Part shown: piece by piece, positions 43,801-56,500 of the stretch
How the letters are laid out: the number at the start of each line of letters is the position of its first letter
Numbering within the stretch: the first letter of the stretch is position 1
From: Symsagittifera roscoffensis
Lineage: Eukaryota > Xenacoelomorpha > Acoela > Convolutidae
Length of the DNA stretch: 64,000 bases
NCBI RefSeq assembly: GCF_963678635.1
Contig: NC_087067.1
Coordinates: forward strand, 41,752,696-41,816,695
Direction of reading: 5' to 3'
The notes under the pieces: generated by a model
What the model saw: only the letters and a program-made list of their open reading frames with translations
Databases searched by the model: none
Told to the model about the DNA's origin: nothing
Made by a program: the position numbers and the translations under genes

Positions 43801-44517
43801 ATTTAATGTGGACCCTCCATTTTTATCTACAGTAGAGACATGTTCTTGAGTTCTACTCTTTGGCTTGATCGCGATTCGCACAATCACCGGCTCTCCATCC
43901 GGTGATATTTTTGTTATTTCTCGATACTGCACTTCTTCGGCCGAGAATTGATCTGTTGCCGAGCTAGAAACCTCCGATTGCCTTTTGTGCACAAAATCGT
44001 TTTGGTTGCCAGACTTATTTTCCATAGAACTGGTAGCCTCTTTTTCCACATTAACATCTTCATGCTTGGGCAAAGTTTCTCCTAATCCATTAGTCATTCT
44101 ACGTTTTGCAACGCCTTCAACTTTTTGAAACTCAGTTTCACTTGCAGATTCATTTGGCTTGGAAACTTCCGGCACTGGTCGAGCAGCTTCATTCTCTTTC
44201 TCATGCGCTTCTTTTGTTACTGAGGATTCAATTTTAGATGGCATGTCCTCTGCATGCTCGCTTCCAGAATTACTGCAAATGATTTCTGTAACAATCAAAT
44301 CGTCAATTGCTTGGTCACTTTTCCCATTTTCTTCCACTGACGGTTTCGGCGCTTCTTTGGTTCCACTCGGAAAGCTGATTGTCACTGGTGGTCTAGATTG
44401 TTCCGATTCATTAGCCCACTTGTCTATCAGATCCAGGGGTGAAGATTTAGGCAGTGAATTCAGCCCATCGCCAGTTGGTGTTTCAGCTTTGATTGCGCCA
44501 TCTTTGCTAGTTTCAAC
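40801..44517 (-). CDS. PHF14-type gene, terminal exon, 1,238 codons, disordered
   Basis: A continuous frame in phase with the previous exon (donor GAAAAG|GTAAGT at 48777; acceptor ATGTTAAAG at 44518 with a CTAAT-like branch site but a poor pyrimidine tract). It encodes Ser/Lys/Glu-rich sequence with a basic KHKKKHKKEKRRK patch (nuclear-localisation type). It also has two related ~35-residue repeats (SEIKSPNLLEGQ and TEMKSSKVPEGQ), LLDDLFGG, and a Pro-rich part (LPVPLPPPTGF, RPPTPPPGLF) before SPNATMKLMKVLI and TGA. No zinc-binding cysteines are present. Because an ATG lies just upstream of the acceptor (MLKVETSK), a separate gene starting here is a possible alternative. Confidence 0.65.
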   Translation of the reverse strand, partial: VETSKDGAIKAETPTGDGLNSLPKSSPLDLIDKWANESEQSRPPVTISFPSGTKEAPKPSVEENGKSDQAIDDLIVTEIICSNSGSEHAEDMPSKIESSVTKEAHEKENEAARPVPEVSKPNESASETEFQKVEGVAKRRMTNGLGETLPKHEDVNVEKEATSSMENKSGNQNDFVHKRQSEVSSSATDQFSAEEVQYREITKISPDGEPVIVRIAIKPKSRTQEHVSTVDKNGGSTLNKSVINIINKVSDSSPIAKIEKSQNTETTVVQFNQEAASENLKPHLEKNHLTSTKEPKLSGEDIRKALHKNVKPIKEKGNSKIKETSSERRHIEPQINDTSNHQVEKDERKHKKKHKKEKRRKSVDLDDSRHVSAKRPKLDLVSTIKELAVAVDKTPASFSQKHELMVNLSPIQAVELKSPLMTKISPSQLKQKEHFKPSDDIEVKPSKETKVVNRLEEQGHFDETNEVVNQKISTSPKLDNIEVKSATSSVGHSAAEKQANPKVKSINSNAANPISEKSMGALGSKQLPPNLGLEESGLASSNEYQKSADELKIRSSHSEKLAKIHETKMDVPSNKILNTSEIKSPNLLEGQSNPLKLAKTKELASSAKNANATEMKSSKVPEGQILPPKITKTKVQLLDDLFGGIDSNLPSSATGANKLNVPSKSHSDKKDKSSFEKEKAVKKIESISYTPRHKIESEIRQAEKEKEKERSVDLSEKNLHTKKPDVANFKIPKNKSAGSSYANKASKDEIAKEYGATVSKGKEQTKRQSNDKPNELKGRMFADLELAKQKQVTKNSNRPFPPIKELPKAKGSIENIAVGRSAPGTPTPNIEDGLASPTPTFPSAPVKMNQNLLGSEDPFKRKLGQLMEFTGNFAEFSRPQRRPSLGADDDEYDPTSNFKVDVKPGLPPTNPGINIPSKSVPPSSHLPVPLPPPTGFNYDDFDYDRPPTPPPGLFDPNLSQSSPKPIQKVPPKSPSGFKQPVFMKPTATYGQGHPTNAPTYQSSVNRRQPNGPGGIPPPVRMVPPGRASREGVNRANFPESNQNRVVPHQTTQTHQSQISVDRNSTIPQLKRKKDLNEYLQETRAAKVHHPMIIPIEREKMTVLPPTPIIIPTERVSVKNSRTQPSPVSPTEESFEVESHMISPNLEHRTSQSSASNANSTETSPVNQKIKRTLSDSRSSSNEESSRPGTPVLDEPSDPLIIRSTDPNEPIQAIDPSTVPLSPNATMKLMKVLIDQNFY

Positions 44518-47500
44518 CTTTAACATTACAATTTGATTAATTAGCGAAAGAGCCAAAAAAGAAATGTTTAACTTAAAAAACGGCTTAGAAAGTTTTAAAA
44601 AAATTTCACGGCTGGATGTTGCTTCATGCAAAAGCAATCAGCACAAAAAAAACTTGATAGTTTTTTTAGATTTTAAAAGTCTGTGCGACTGCCGTTAAAA
44701 ATATTTTCGAAGAAGCGCTCAGCGAATTGTATTTAAACTCACGTTGATACTTTTTTGGGTACCATGTATATTATATTTTCTGCGAGCACCAGGTCTGGGA
44801 CGGTCATCGACAGTACCTGTGGTTTCATACCGCCATACCAACCGCGAAATTGTGGAAGTTTTGCAACGGAAATAACGAGCAATTTGGGTCTGCGAACAAT
44901 TATTTTTAAAGAAGAAAATTGCTTGCGTTCTTTCGTTCAATGTTAAACGAGGCATCTCTTCAGCTTTTTCATAAATGCACGTGAAAACATATCACAAGAA
45001 GCAACAAAATGCAGATTTATTAGGTTTCAACTTATTATTTTTTAAATAGTTCTGAGCTGAACAGATCATGAGAGATGATGACTAGAATCTACACTGAACG
45101 ACAAAATTGAGCGCAAAAATCCAATTTGGACATTTAACCAAAAATTTTCCTTCGACTGACAGCGACTTATCTGAGCTCCCCTCCAAAAAAGAACAACTTA
45201 TGATTTCAAGGGCTCACAAGTTTGCTCCAGGTTATGAAATGTTTCGAGAAATAAAAAAGATTATGGAACCAACAGGGTTCGAACCCCCCGACATCTAGAG
45301 GTAGAGTCTAATGCCTTAATAAATGCCAAATAGAATCGGATTGCACAGACACTGAAAATATTGAGTACTTGTGTTGAGCACTAATTTATAACTCGTAATA
45401 TAACAATCGTTCACTGGTGTTAACAAAAACTGAAAATACCCGAAAAGAACATGCGCCAGCAAAAGAACTTAGCTTTTAAACCAATCAATTACCGGAACCT
45501 TATCATCAAATTTTTCTAACGTACTTGACTAGGAATCAGGAACTCACATAATGAAGCGGATGAAACACTTGCTTATAAATCGCAAAACAGAATTTGAGCT
45601 GTTTATATATATACTGAAATTGAACAAAGAATGTTGCGATTTAAAATGGAAAAAAGCGCTTGCAAAATGTCGGGCAAATACAAGACCAAAATTTGATTTC
45701 AAAATGAATTGTTTTCCACTTGGAAATTTTTGATATAAAACTAAGGGAAAACATTGCCCTTAGTAATTTATGAATAATTTATGTCAAAATGAGACTTTAT
45801 TTACTTAACACAGTGTATTTTACATACAACTGCGATAACACACAATTATTGCATTGCAAGTTAGCAGACAGAAAAGGAAAGAAGAGCCCAAAAGAAAATT
45901 TATAAAAATTCGTAAAAAGCCATAAAGCTTTTAAGCGAAAAAATCAGATTTAGGAAAATCAGAAACACTTTTGAATTACTATGAAGAAAATTGAGTGAAA
46001 AAGAAAAACAAGGATAGCTGGTTTCTGTGCAAGTAGCACAGAATGTTCCCGCCATATTCAACATACAATTGCATATATTTACATACAATTGCGATAGCAC
46101 AATAATAGCATTGCAAGTTAGCAGACAGAAAAGGAAAGAAAAGCCACAAAATTTGTAAAAACTAGCAAAAAATGTGTCAGTGTTTTGCTGATGGAGTGAT
46201 GAAAGAATCAAACCAAAGCCTCTAACTTAGATCAATTCGGCCGCCACAGTAACATAGACAAAATTGAAAATGACAAGAAAAACAAAAAAATATTTGAAAT
46301 TCAAATTTTTTTTGAATTCTTGAAGTTTATTTATTCCCTTAAGTTTATTTTATCCCTTGAAGTTTATTTATTCCCTTGAGTTTATTTATTCCCAAATGGC
46401 GCTGAAATACATTTCAAAAAACATTTGTACTGGGTTAAACCAAAATTTCCGCGGCCTTTCTTACTATAACAAAACTGCTCGCTCGCTTTAATCGCTCGGA
46501 ATTGAACGGAATTTTAAACCAGTTTTTATCGACACTGGGTCAACTTTTTGAAAATTTTTAGATGTCGTTTGACTCAGTGCTGAAAGACCTTCAATATGAT
46601 ACAAAATCCATTCAATCCGATTATTATTTGTGGTAAATGATTCGAGTGACAAAAACAAAATGAGCTGACCTAATTTTTGAAAAAATCTCGTTTCAGAAAA
46701 AATAGATGCCATTAAAGCTCTTCGAATTTCTACAACAATTTATGATTGGCATTTTTTTGATAACTTAAGCCCAATTTGAGACAACTGGATCAATAAGTAA
46801 AATTTATATTTCGCTGGAAAATCTGAGAATATATTCCACTTTCGAAACTAGAAGTCGAGCACGTTTTTCGTGACCTTTACACTTTTGCGGTTCGATAGTG
46901 GAGCTTGCCTTCCATTTAGCAAAGGAAATAAACTAAACTTAAAAAGAAATTACTATTCAAACCACGAAAAAGTTAATTGGAGCCTGAACAAAATTTAAGT
47001 TTTTTCTGGAAAAAAAACTAAACAAAAATCACCAACCCCTATAGAAGAGTATTCACTACTTTCAGGAAGCCAGTAGATTCAAATATTTTATCAATAACAA
47101 TAAAAAAAATAAAATAATTTGAGCATCTCACCGCCGGAATGGAGTCGTGCTTCAAATAGTTTTGTTTAACAAGTTGTTACCCGAAACAAGTCTGAAAAAA
47201 CTCGCAAGCGTTTAAATGCTTATTTCGTTTGATTTATTCATTTGAAAAAATTCGTTTTCGATGCGAAAATTAGTCACACTTGCCATCAGACAGCGAAATA
47301 TATGTGAGCACAAAATCCTTTAAAAAATCAGACTTTCAGTTTATGAACTGTTAGAAGTTCATTTCGTTTTTATTCAAAGACTGACCCAAAAAGTTTGTTG
47401 GAAAATTATAACAAAGGCGAAGCTGCCTTCGCAAACAAGCGATAAAATTGTCAAAGCTAGCTCTCAAATGCTAAAAAAAAATAACGTGAAAATTAGAAAA

Positions 47501-50500
47501 TGTTTCGACGATGAATTCAAAATGCATCAACTGTTTAAACTTATTATTAATCGAATATCAAAGCACATGCTACCAAAAAGTCGTAGAGGTTCCACCAAAA
47601 ATGGCACCAAAATTTGCGTTGGGAAAACGGCACCAATATACTTAGGTTGGGAAAAAAACGAATAGTCGTACTATTACACTACGCTTGGAAGGGGAAAAAC
47701 TAGCCACTATTATAGCAGATACAACTGAGAATATTTAATTGCCAATGCTATGCCAGCCAACGTTTTACCATTGAGCACTTTATTGCGAAGTGGGTTAAAA
47801 AAGTGAGCTTCGTAATATGACACTACGCTAGCTAGTCTCTCATGCAACTTTGGTCAACATTTCCTGCCTAAAAATCGCAAACTGCACCATTTCCGGTAAC
47901 TTGGTGAGCAACTTTTGTCTATATCAAAATCACACCATCTAAAATCATTGCTGAGAGAAGGTCAGAAAACTGTGAATCAACTCATGGAACGCAAAAAAAA
48001 AATATTTTTCAACCATCGATATCTTGACCTAAAAATCTCTTCACTGACGAAACATGCAGAAAAAATACTTTTACAAGCTAAAGAAAATCAAATCTGGAGA
48101 ACACTGTTTATATTTTTTGAACATGAACATAGCTCAACTGACTTGTAAAAAAAAGCCGATCTAATTTCAACACTGGCGAAATTGCACATTCGAAGAGGGT
48201 AAAAAAGCAACGTATTTCAGACGATTTGAAACAGCAATCGGCTGGTTTCGTAAAATTCATTCCCTATGGGAAAATCATACAAGTTTCCATGTACGTCAGT
48301 GAGCTCATACTGAGCAACAAATTACTGTTCACAAGTTTAGTCATCTATTTAGTTTGCAACTTCACTTTTAGTTTGCAACCAAGTTTATAAACCAAGTGAG
48401 ATGAAATGCGCGGACACCCCCCCCCCCCCCACGGAACTCGACCCCTGACTACCCAAAGGGTCACCCCATTTGGTACTATTTTAGGTAATCTATCGCCCGC
48501 CGAAAAAAAAAACACAATTTTTTGGTCAAAACTTTCTTCAAATTTTGTATTTCAGAAAATTTGGACAAAATAGGGTCTTTATGATGATTTGGGAAAGCTA
48601 GGAAAATTAATTTGGATGACCTAAAAAAGTCAACAAAGTTTTCTTAAGTTTAAAGTTAAATTTTTTGAAAATCCGCTGAGAAAAAATAGATCCACCCCTG
48701 GTATAACTAAACTCAAAAAGCCGACAATCACAAAAAAATTATCCAATTAGTGAAAAAATCTGTATTAGGCACTTACCTTTTCAAACGTAAATTTTCTTGC
48801 CTTAGGAACTTCTTCAGCTAACTTTTCTTTTTCAACTTCATTCTCAAACCCAACCGTTTCTCCATCCGACGAGGGTGATTTCGGATCTACTGAAGGGACA
48901 TTAAGCTTTTCGGTCTCGCTACTAGTATTCAAAACTGAACTCTCATCTTGCGCTATAGTTTCTTCGCGCGACGAACAAGGATCAATGCGCTGATGACCAG
49001 GTACATTAATTTCTACTCTAGCTAAAACGTCTTCCTCGCGTATTTGGACAGTTTCGAAGGAGTTTGTTGAAGATGTCAACGTTTTATCGCTGGGACTGGG
49101 CGTTGTTTCATCCCCGTACTCATGCAAAGATCGACTGCCGAGAGCTGGGAGGCTATAAATATATTTTTTTATAGTTTAGATTGCTGAAAAATAATCAACC
49201 CTCTGAAAAATATGTGCTCGATATAGCAGTTCACGATATCTGTTTAGATGTCACCTTATTGGGTAAGCACGCAAACACTTCCAGTAACTTTCTGTTTATA
49301 TATTCAGAAAATTGTATGGAACCTATTCTGCCGACAGATAATTAATACGTTTAAAACTATCATTAAATTATCTAGGACTTACTTGATTGAAGTTGGTTTA
49401 ATGGGTGGAGGCGTTTTAATATTAATATTAAACTCTGCAGAGCTCTTGTTGGAGTCCACTGTTTCAAATGAACTTTCAATATTTGTTTCTTTCCGAGTAT
49501 TTGTATAAACGGTGTCCTTTTGTTCAATACTTTTGTTTTTAGCTTCGGTTTCTGAATTCTGCTGTTTTTGTTCGGGAAGTTTTTGCAATATATTTTCATC
49601 ACTTTCTGCTTCTTCATCTGAGCCTTGGAAGTCAAAAACGTCTGAAGGCTTCACGATAGATGAGAGCGTTGGCTTGGAAGGTTTTAAGGCAGTTGACTTA
49701 TTAGGCTCTGAAAGAAATAGACTCGAAGTAGCTGTTCCCAAAGCCTTTTCTTGGAACTGACTGACCGGCTTTTCTTGGAGCTGAAATAGCACTAAACTTC
49801 AGTATTGAACCCTTTATTTGAACTTTTCCAATCAGGATCAAAACAGAACTATCAAAACATTGCTACCAGCCTTTTGGAAAAGTTTCATGGACAAGGGGAC
49901 CGGACAAATTTTGAATTTCAAGAATCTTCTAGCGACACTTGTTTCATAAAATTGACACAAATAAAGAAAACTGGAAGAATCAATAGATAAATCTTGCTTT
50001 CCTTTAACTGAATAAATTTGAATTGATCTTACAAAAAAATCAGAAACCAAACCTCGGAAGATCTAAGCAAATATATAAGCTTCTTCAATGCGTTCAGTAA
50101 CACTTGAAAAGATTAATCCTTTGAATATTCTTGCGAAAAATGCAGCAAAAAGGAACATAATCTTACCGTTTTCAACAACAGCAGACGAAAATTTTCTTCC
50201 ATACAAATAAGCGAAACAGAGCTTCGCAACATTTGCACCATACCATTGCAAAATAGCGGACAGAAAATGAGAAAGCCGTCAAATCGATTAAAAAAAGAAA
50301 AAGGAAAAAAACTACACTACTAACTACATTTACGTTTTTCTCAAATGATGTTCAATTAGAGGAAGGCATCTCGGGGGAAAATCATGCCAAAAAATATCGA
50401 GCGGCAGCTAAGCCGAGGATTCTTATTAGGCGCCACTTGAACCTAAAACAAAACTGTTGAGACAAAAAAATAACGAGCTATCAAATTCTGAAATTCAACA

Positions 50501-53500
50501 GAGGAAATAAAATACAAACTTTTTTTCAAGCAACGCAATATTAGATGACTCAGCCGATATAATATAAATCGAAACCACTTAATGAGCTATCAAATTCTGA
50601 AAATCAACAGAGGAAATAAAATAAAAACTTTTTTTTCAAGCAACGCAATATTAGATGACTCAGCCGATATAATATAAATCGAAACCACTTAATCAGCTGA
50701 ATAAAACTTACATTTACTTACTCCTCTTACTAACTAAATTTACGTTTTTCTCAAATGATGTTCAATTAGAGGAAGGCATCTCGGGGAAAAATCATGCCAA
50801 AAAAATCTCGAGCGGCAACTAAGCCGAGGATTCTTGAGTAGACGCCACTGGAACCTAAAACAAAACTGTTGAGACAAAAAATAACGAGCTATCAAATTCT
50901 GAAATTCAACAGAGGAAATAAAATAAAAACTTTTTTTCAAGCAACGCAATATTAGATGACTCAGCCGATATAATATAAATCGAAACCACTTAATGAGCTG
51001 AATAAAATTTCTAAGCAAAAAAACTGGACAAAATCAGGCTAATTAAACTTGAAAACTACAAGAAGAAATCATAACATCTCTTAGTTATGAAAAAAATGCA
51101 AAAACTACAACAAAAATCCGCGGTGTGGCAACTAAACCGACAAAAAATAAGAAGACAACCAGCTTTTTACTTTCGGACCGGATTCGAACTCAGGACATTT
51201 GTTGTCCCCGATATAGACGTTACCTCTAGACTGAGGGTGCCAAAGAAGACGTCGCATTTGAATTAAAATCAAGTAAACATTCCAAAAAGGAAGAAACTTC
51301 TTTATAACGCTTGCAACTGTTAGGGCAGAAAAAATTAAGGCAGGCAAAAATTTGTCTACAACTGGAAAATATTTAACGTCATCAATCAAACACAGCAAAA
51401 ATAGATTGAAACCTGTCAATGAACAAGTATAGCCAAAGAACTTTCGAATTTCGAAAAAAATTGACGCTTTTTAAACAAAACAAACGAAATAAAGCTCTTT
51501 AAGTTTCAACGACCATTTATGAGCGTTATTTTTCAGCCAACCCTGGAAAGACTGAATTGAAAAACTGGTATCTTCATATCACTTACGCATAAAGCTTCAA
51601 CCTCTGGAGCTGTTTCTGCTTGTTTACTTGGCTTCAATTCGTTATTTTCTTCCAAACCCTCTTTCTTTGCATCATCTGAAGTTTTCTCCGGTTGTTCTTC
51701 TGGTTTTTCTTCATCCTCTTTTTCTTTTCCATCGGCTCCGAAAAGAACAGTTCTTTTCCGCGTGCGAGGCAGGTTGTCTTCGAACACTTGAACTTTAGTC
51801 GTATCAGGGCAGCACAGTTTGCATTGCCTGGAAACAGTGTATGTCATAAACAGAGGTTTTGAGTGACTTTTAAATCCCCATTACCAAACTATCTTTTACT
51901 AAAGTTAACATATTTTCGTTTTTCATACAGTCGAAGAGATTAAATCAACCAATCAATATTTCATTCAACTTTATCAGTCATTAATCAATTGTCTTTATAA
52001 TAAGTCAACATGAAACTTAAGAATTTTTCTTATAGAGCGGCCGTAGCCGAACGGGTAAAACTCGCAGCCTTAAACACAAGGGTTGTGTTTTCGAACCCAA
52101 TTTCGATCACGGTCGAAGGTCGTAATGCCATCCGCCTCCTCAAACTAGGAACGGAACGACTACGTCAAAATTGATGACACCACCTTGCGCAAGGAACTTA
52201 GGAAGGAATGGATCATCGAATAATTTAAAAACATTCTTCGACATTTCTTTGACTTAATTGATTTTAATCAAACTATTGACGTCATTGATTTTTACCAAAT
52301 TATTGACGTCATAGATTTTTAACAAAAAACGTGCTAAGTGAGATGCAAAGTGGCCCCAAATCCACCTTACATGTTCACACAGAAGCAAAGCAGAGCTTCG
52401 CACCATTTGCGATGGAAAATGAATGATTACGAAGACTAACAGATAAACCGACAAATCGAAAAATAAAAAGCTTCAAAAATATAAATAATAAAAAAAAAAC
52501 AGAAATCTTGGAACCAAATTAACTGCATCATAAGAAGACTTACAAAAGCAAAGCTTCGCATTACATGCGATACAACACATACAGAGCACGGCAAAATAAC
52601 CGACAGAAATTGAGATAAAGCGTTGATAAAAAAACGTCAAAAAACGTTGTTAAAAAATTGTCTTTATTTTCTCTCGAATAAAAAATATTTCCAAGTAAAT
52701 ATACCAAGAAGTAAGACATTGTAGTGAATAAGTAATGAAACTAAAGTTAAAAAGCAGTTACAAAGCCGACAAATCTTGGGTACACATACACTGCGCCAAA
52801 TTTATATATATATATATATATATCTATATTTTTTTGAAATTCAAAAAAGTATACATCTCCCCTCAAAAAATTTAGGTGAAACCTTGCACTCAAACGACTC
52901 CAAAAGAGTCCTCTAAGCCGATATAAAAATAGCCAAAACCTTTCAAGCCGATTAAAAAGAAAAAATGATATACTGAGCTTTTAAGTTTATTTTTACGTTA
53001 GACGTTACAATATAAGTTGTCAAAACTAACATTACCAGCCAAAACCGTTTAATTGAAAAAAAAGAAAATAAATAAAACTATCTAAAACCAGACTTGATAA
53101 ATTTACAACTTACAGAAGTTGCAATTATAGTAAAAACTGTTAAAATCAAACTAAAATTCTTGCCGATAAAAACCGAACCAGGTACTGAAAATGACTTCAA
53201 TCAAAACGGAAAATGAACCGACGAAAAGCATGAAGCTCAAACGAATGAACCGACGAAAAGCACGATGATCAAGAAGTAGAGAATCCGCTGAGAAATCTGA
53301 ACATTAAAATTCACTTTCGAAACTAGAAGTCGATCACGTTTTCGGGATCTTTACGCTTTCGCTATTCAATAGCGGAGTTTGCCTTTCTTTTAACAAAGGA
53401 AACGAACTGAACTTGAAAAGAAATCGAAATTCAAACCGCGAAAAAGTAAGTTTCAGCCTGGACAAATTTAAGACTTTTTATGAAAAAAAAAACGAATAAA

Positions 53501-56500
53501 AAATCATCACGACCTATGTAAGAGTCTGAATTACGTTCATCGATACTTAATTATTTCCTGAAACGGACTCCAAATTGAAACCTAAACGAAAGTAATTTTA
53601 TATGAATTTTCAAGAAATTGATCATGTAGCTATTGAGGGTGAAATTAACCATTCTCACTTAAATTGACCACTGTGTGAAGTTATTTACGAGAAAAGTCTG
53701 GTACCCGATTGGAATAACTTTGCTTATCGCAATGTTAACAATAACCTCCCAATACAGCCCTATTACATCCTATTTTTACTTACCATAGCCATTTTTCTCC
53801 TTTCTTTGGCACTCGACTCAGTGGAGGATCTAGACAGTTGATATGGAAATGCATCTTGCACGAGTCACACTGTATCAGCAGATGTTGATTATTTCTCAAT
53901 TTACACACATCACATTTCTGCAACACCAGCAAAACCTCCTCGTCGTGGAGCGAATCTTGGGAGGCCTCGACAGTATCACTTTTATTGTTTCTAGCACCAA
54001 CTACAGTCGAGCCGCTGCTCTTTTTAACAGTCTGTTGTTGACTTAACAGCTCTAAACTCGATGTACACGTAACGGGTAAAGCATATTCTAGATTTGTCAT
54101 TCCTTTCAAGTTTTGGGTCGCAGATATAAGTTGTTCGACTCTTTTGTTCACGACAATTTGCATGTTGTCAACGCCGTGGTTGATTTTCCGCAACTTCTTC
54201 TCAAGGTCGTAAAGCTCGTCTTTAAGTTCTTTGTTCCGAGTGACGTTCGAAACTATTGATTTTTCTAATTCTTCAAACCTCCTTTCACGATCTAAAGACA
54301 AAAAATAGACTGTTCAGATTTCATCATTCGAATTTGAAGATCTGAAACGTAAATACAGTGCTGATTTAAAATATCCGGAAAAACAAACAAAAATGGTAAT
54401 TTCACACGGGTTTTTCTCAAATTGAGTTAAGATTAGAATAAAATGATCATAGCCCACTAACAGTTGGAAAAGAGTAATGAACGCAAAGAAACTGAAAAAA
54501 ACCTTTAAAGCTCTTTGAATTTGTAGAACAATTTATGATGAACACTTTTGTGTTAGAATTAACCGAATTTGAGAAAACTGGATCAATAGGCAAAACTTTA
54601 ATTTCGCTGAGAAAACTGATAACTATTTTCCATTTTCGAAATTAGAAGTCGATCACGTTTTTCGTGACCTTTACAATTTTACTGTTCGATAGTGGAGTTT
54701 GCCTTCCTTTTAACAATAGAAATGCACTGAACTTACAAAGAAATCACAGGTAAAACCGCAAAAAAATTAAAATTGAGCGTGAGCAAATTTTAAGACTTTT
54801 TCCTAAAAAACAACAAACAAAAAATCAGCAAGACCTATATAAGATTCTTCACTGCGTTCATTTCGAAACTCTCAACCAAAATTTCACCCCAAAAATGGGT
54901 AATTATGGCTTTAACGCTGAACAAACCAAGTTAATTGAAGAGAAAGTTATATCGAAAGAAGCCTCTTACAAAGCACAACAAATTTCTACACAGAGGCTAA
55001 GCTGCGCTTCACAAACACTAGCGAGAAGCAGCTCTATAAAGTGCAATAAGAAAAGTAGAAATAAGCCTCGAATTAGTCAGACAAAATTCTGCTACGTCTC
55101 GGATTCGATATGCGACCTAGAGATTATGAGTCGCACGCACTACCCACTCAGCCACGGACGCTTAATAAATCACAAACACTAGCCACAAATAAAGCAGAGA
55201 ATAGATGCTATGAAACCCAATGCTACAGATCGTGATTATAGCAAAGGTGCCACCAACGAAGTGAATTTGCAAATTCATTTTGATAAAAAAGAAGGTTTGT
55301 ACTACTACACAAACGCTCGCAAGGTCGCTAGAGTAAAAAATTGAATGAGAGAGTTTTGGAAGTGTTTCTTTCCCGGGTTGACCAAAAATGCTAATCATAT
55401 AATTTTCATATATGGAAAAATGCCAGTCATACACTTTGAAAATGCTAATAAAACCCTTTACTACAAAAAATAGCATGAAAAGTCTATGATTAGTGACTTT
55501 TCATAAATGGAAATTGTATGATTAGCATTTTTCCATAAAGCGATAAAGATTGAAAGTAAACAAACAACATAATGAAAGTAACAAAACTGTAAAATTTGGC
55601 AAACAATTTCAAAAACGATCTTTTCTAAAATTTGAATTTTTAATTAATCAGGCATGAATCAAGGCATGCAAAAACCTACCATACAAAACAAATAAGCTTG
55701 CTGAGCGTTTTTGAAAAAAGTCAAGAGAAAAGGAAAAAAATCCAGCAATGGTCTATGGAAGTCGACCCGGGCTTCTTTGACTTTGTTGGGCTGTGTAATA
55801 GGCTTCTTTTGATATAATTTTCTCATCAATTGGTACTTTCAGCGTATTTCTTGATTAATCATAAAAAGCCAAAACTACCAATTTTTGGGGTGAAATTTTG
55901 GTTGAGAATTTCGAAAAAAAAGAGTGCATTTAAATTTGGTTGAGAATTTTAAATTTAAATTGCATATGAATTCGGGTATAGTTCTAAGCAGCCTTTGTTC
56001 TCTTCACTTATTGTCTATTTGAGAAAGACGCGTTTGAATTTTCGATGTTGTTTGTTGTGTCCGATTAAATTAAATCAGCACTGTTGTCATATACAAAGAT
56101 TAACTCAAGATTACGAAATAAAACTCTTTCTCAATACTTCGGCATACCTTGGAAGTAAGCCACAAAATTGACGTCAAACGCTGGCGTCAAGTACCACTTA
56201 TTGGCCACATTCACATTCAGCTCCAGAGGAACTCCCTTGAATGTCTTGCCTAGGTCTTCTGCCCTCTGGGTTAGAATTCGACTCACAGCAGGCACAGTTG
56301 AAACCAGCCTCTGGTTCGGGTTCTCTGGGAACCAGGACTCTATGTTTTTTCTACTGTCCAGGTACTTTGCACTTTGCCGATCGAATCGTCGTTCAATTTT
56401 GCCCTAAAAGTAAAAATTATTCAAATGCTTGAATTATGAGCTCAAGAAGCGTTGATAACTTTATAACCCTTCTCTAGTTTAATACATTCCAGCCCATCCC

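Larger units (their letters stand above)
44518..48776 (-). other. Intron of the PHF14-type gene
   Basis: A 4.3-kb intron with no coding exon seen. It holds the Tc1-like fragment, a tRNA-like fragment, tandem TTTATTTATTCCC units, dispersed repeats and a truncated hAT MITE, all listed separately. Confidence 0.6.
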
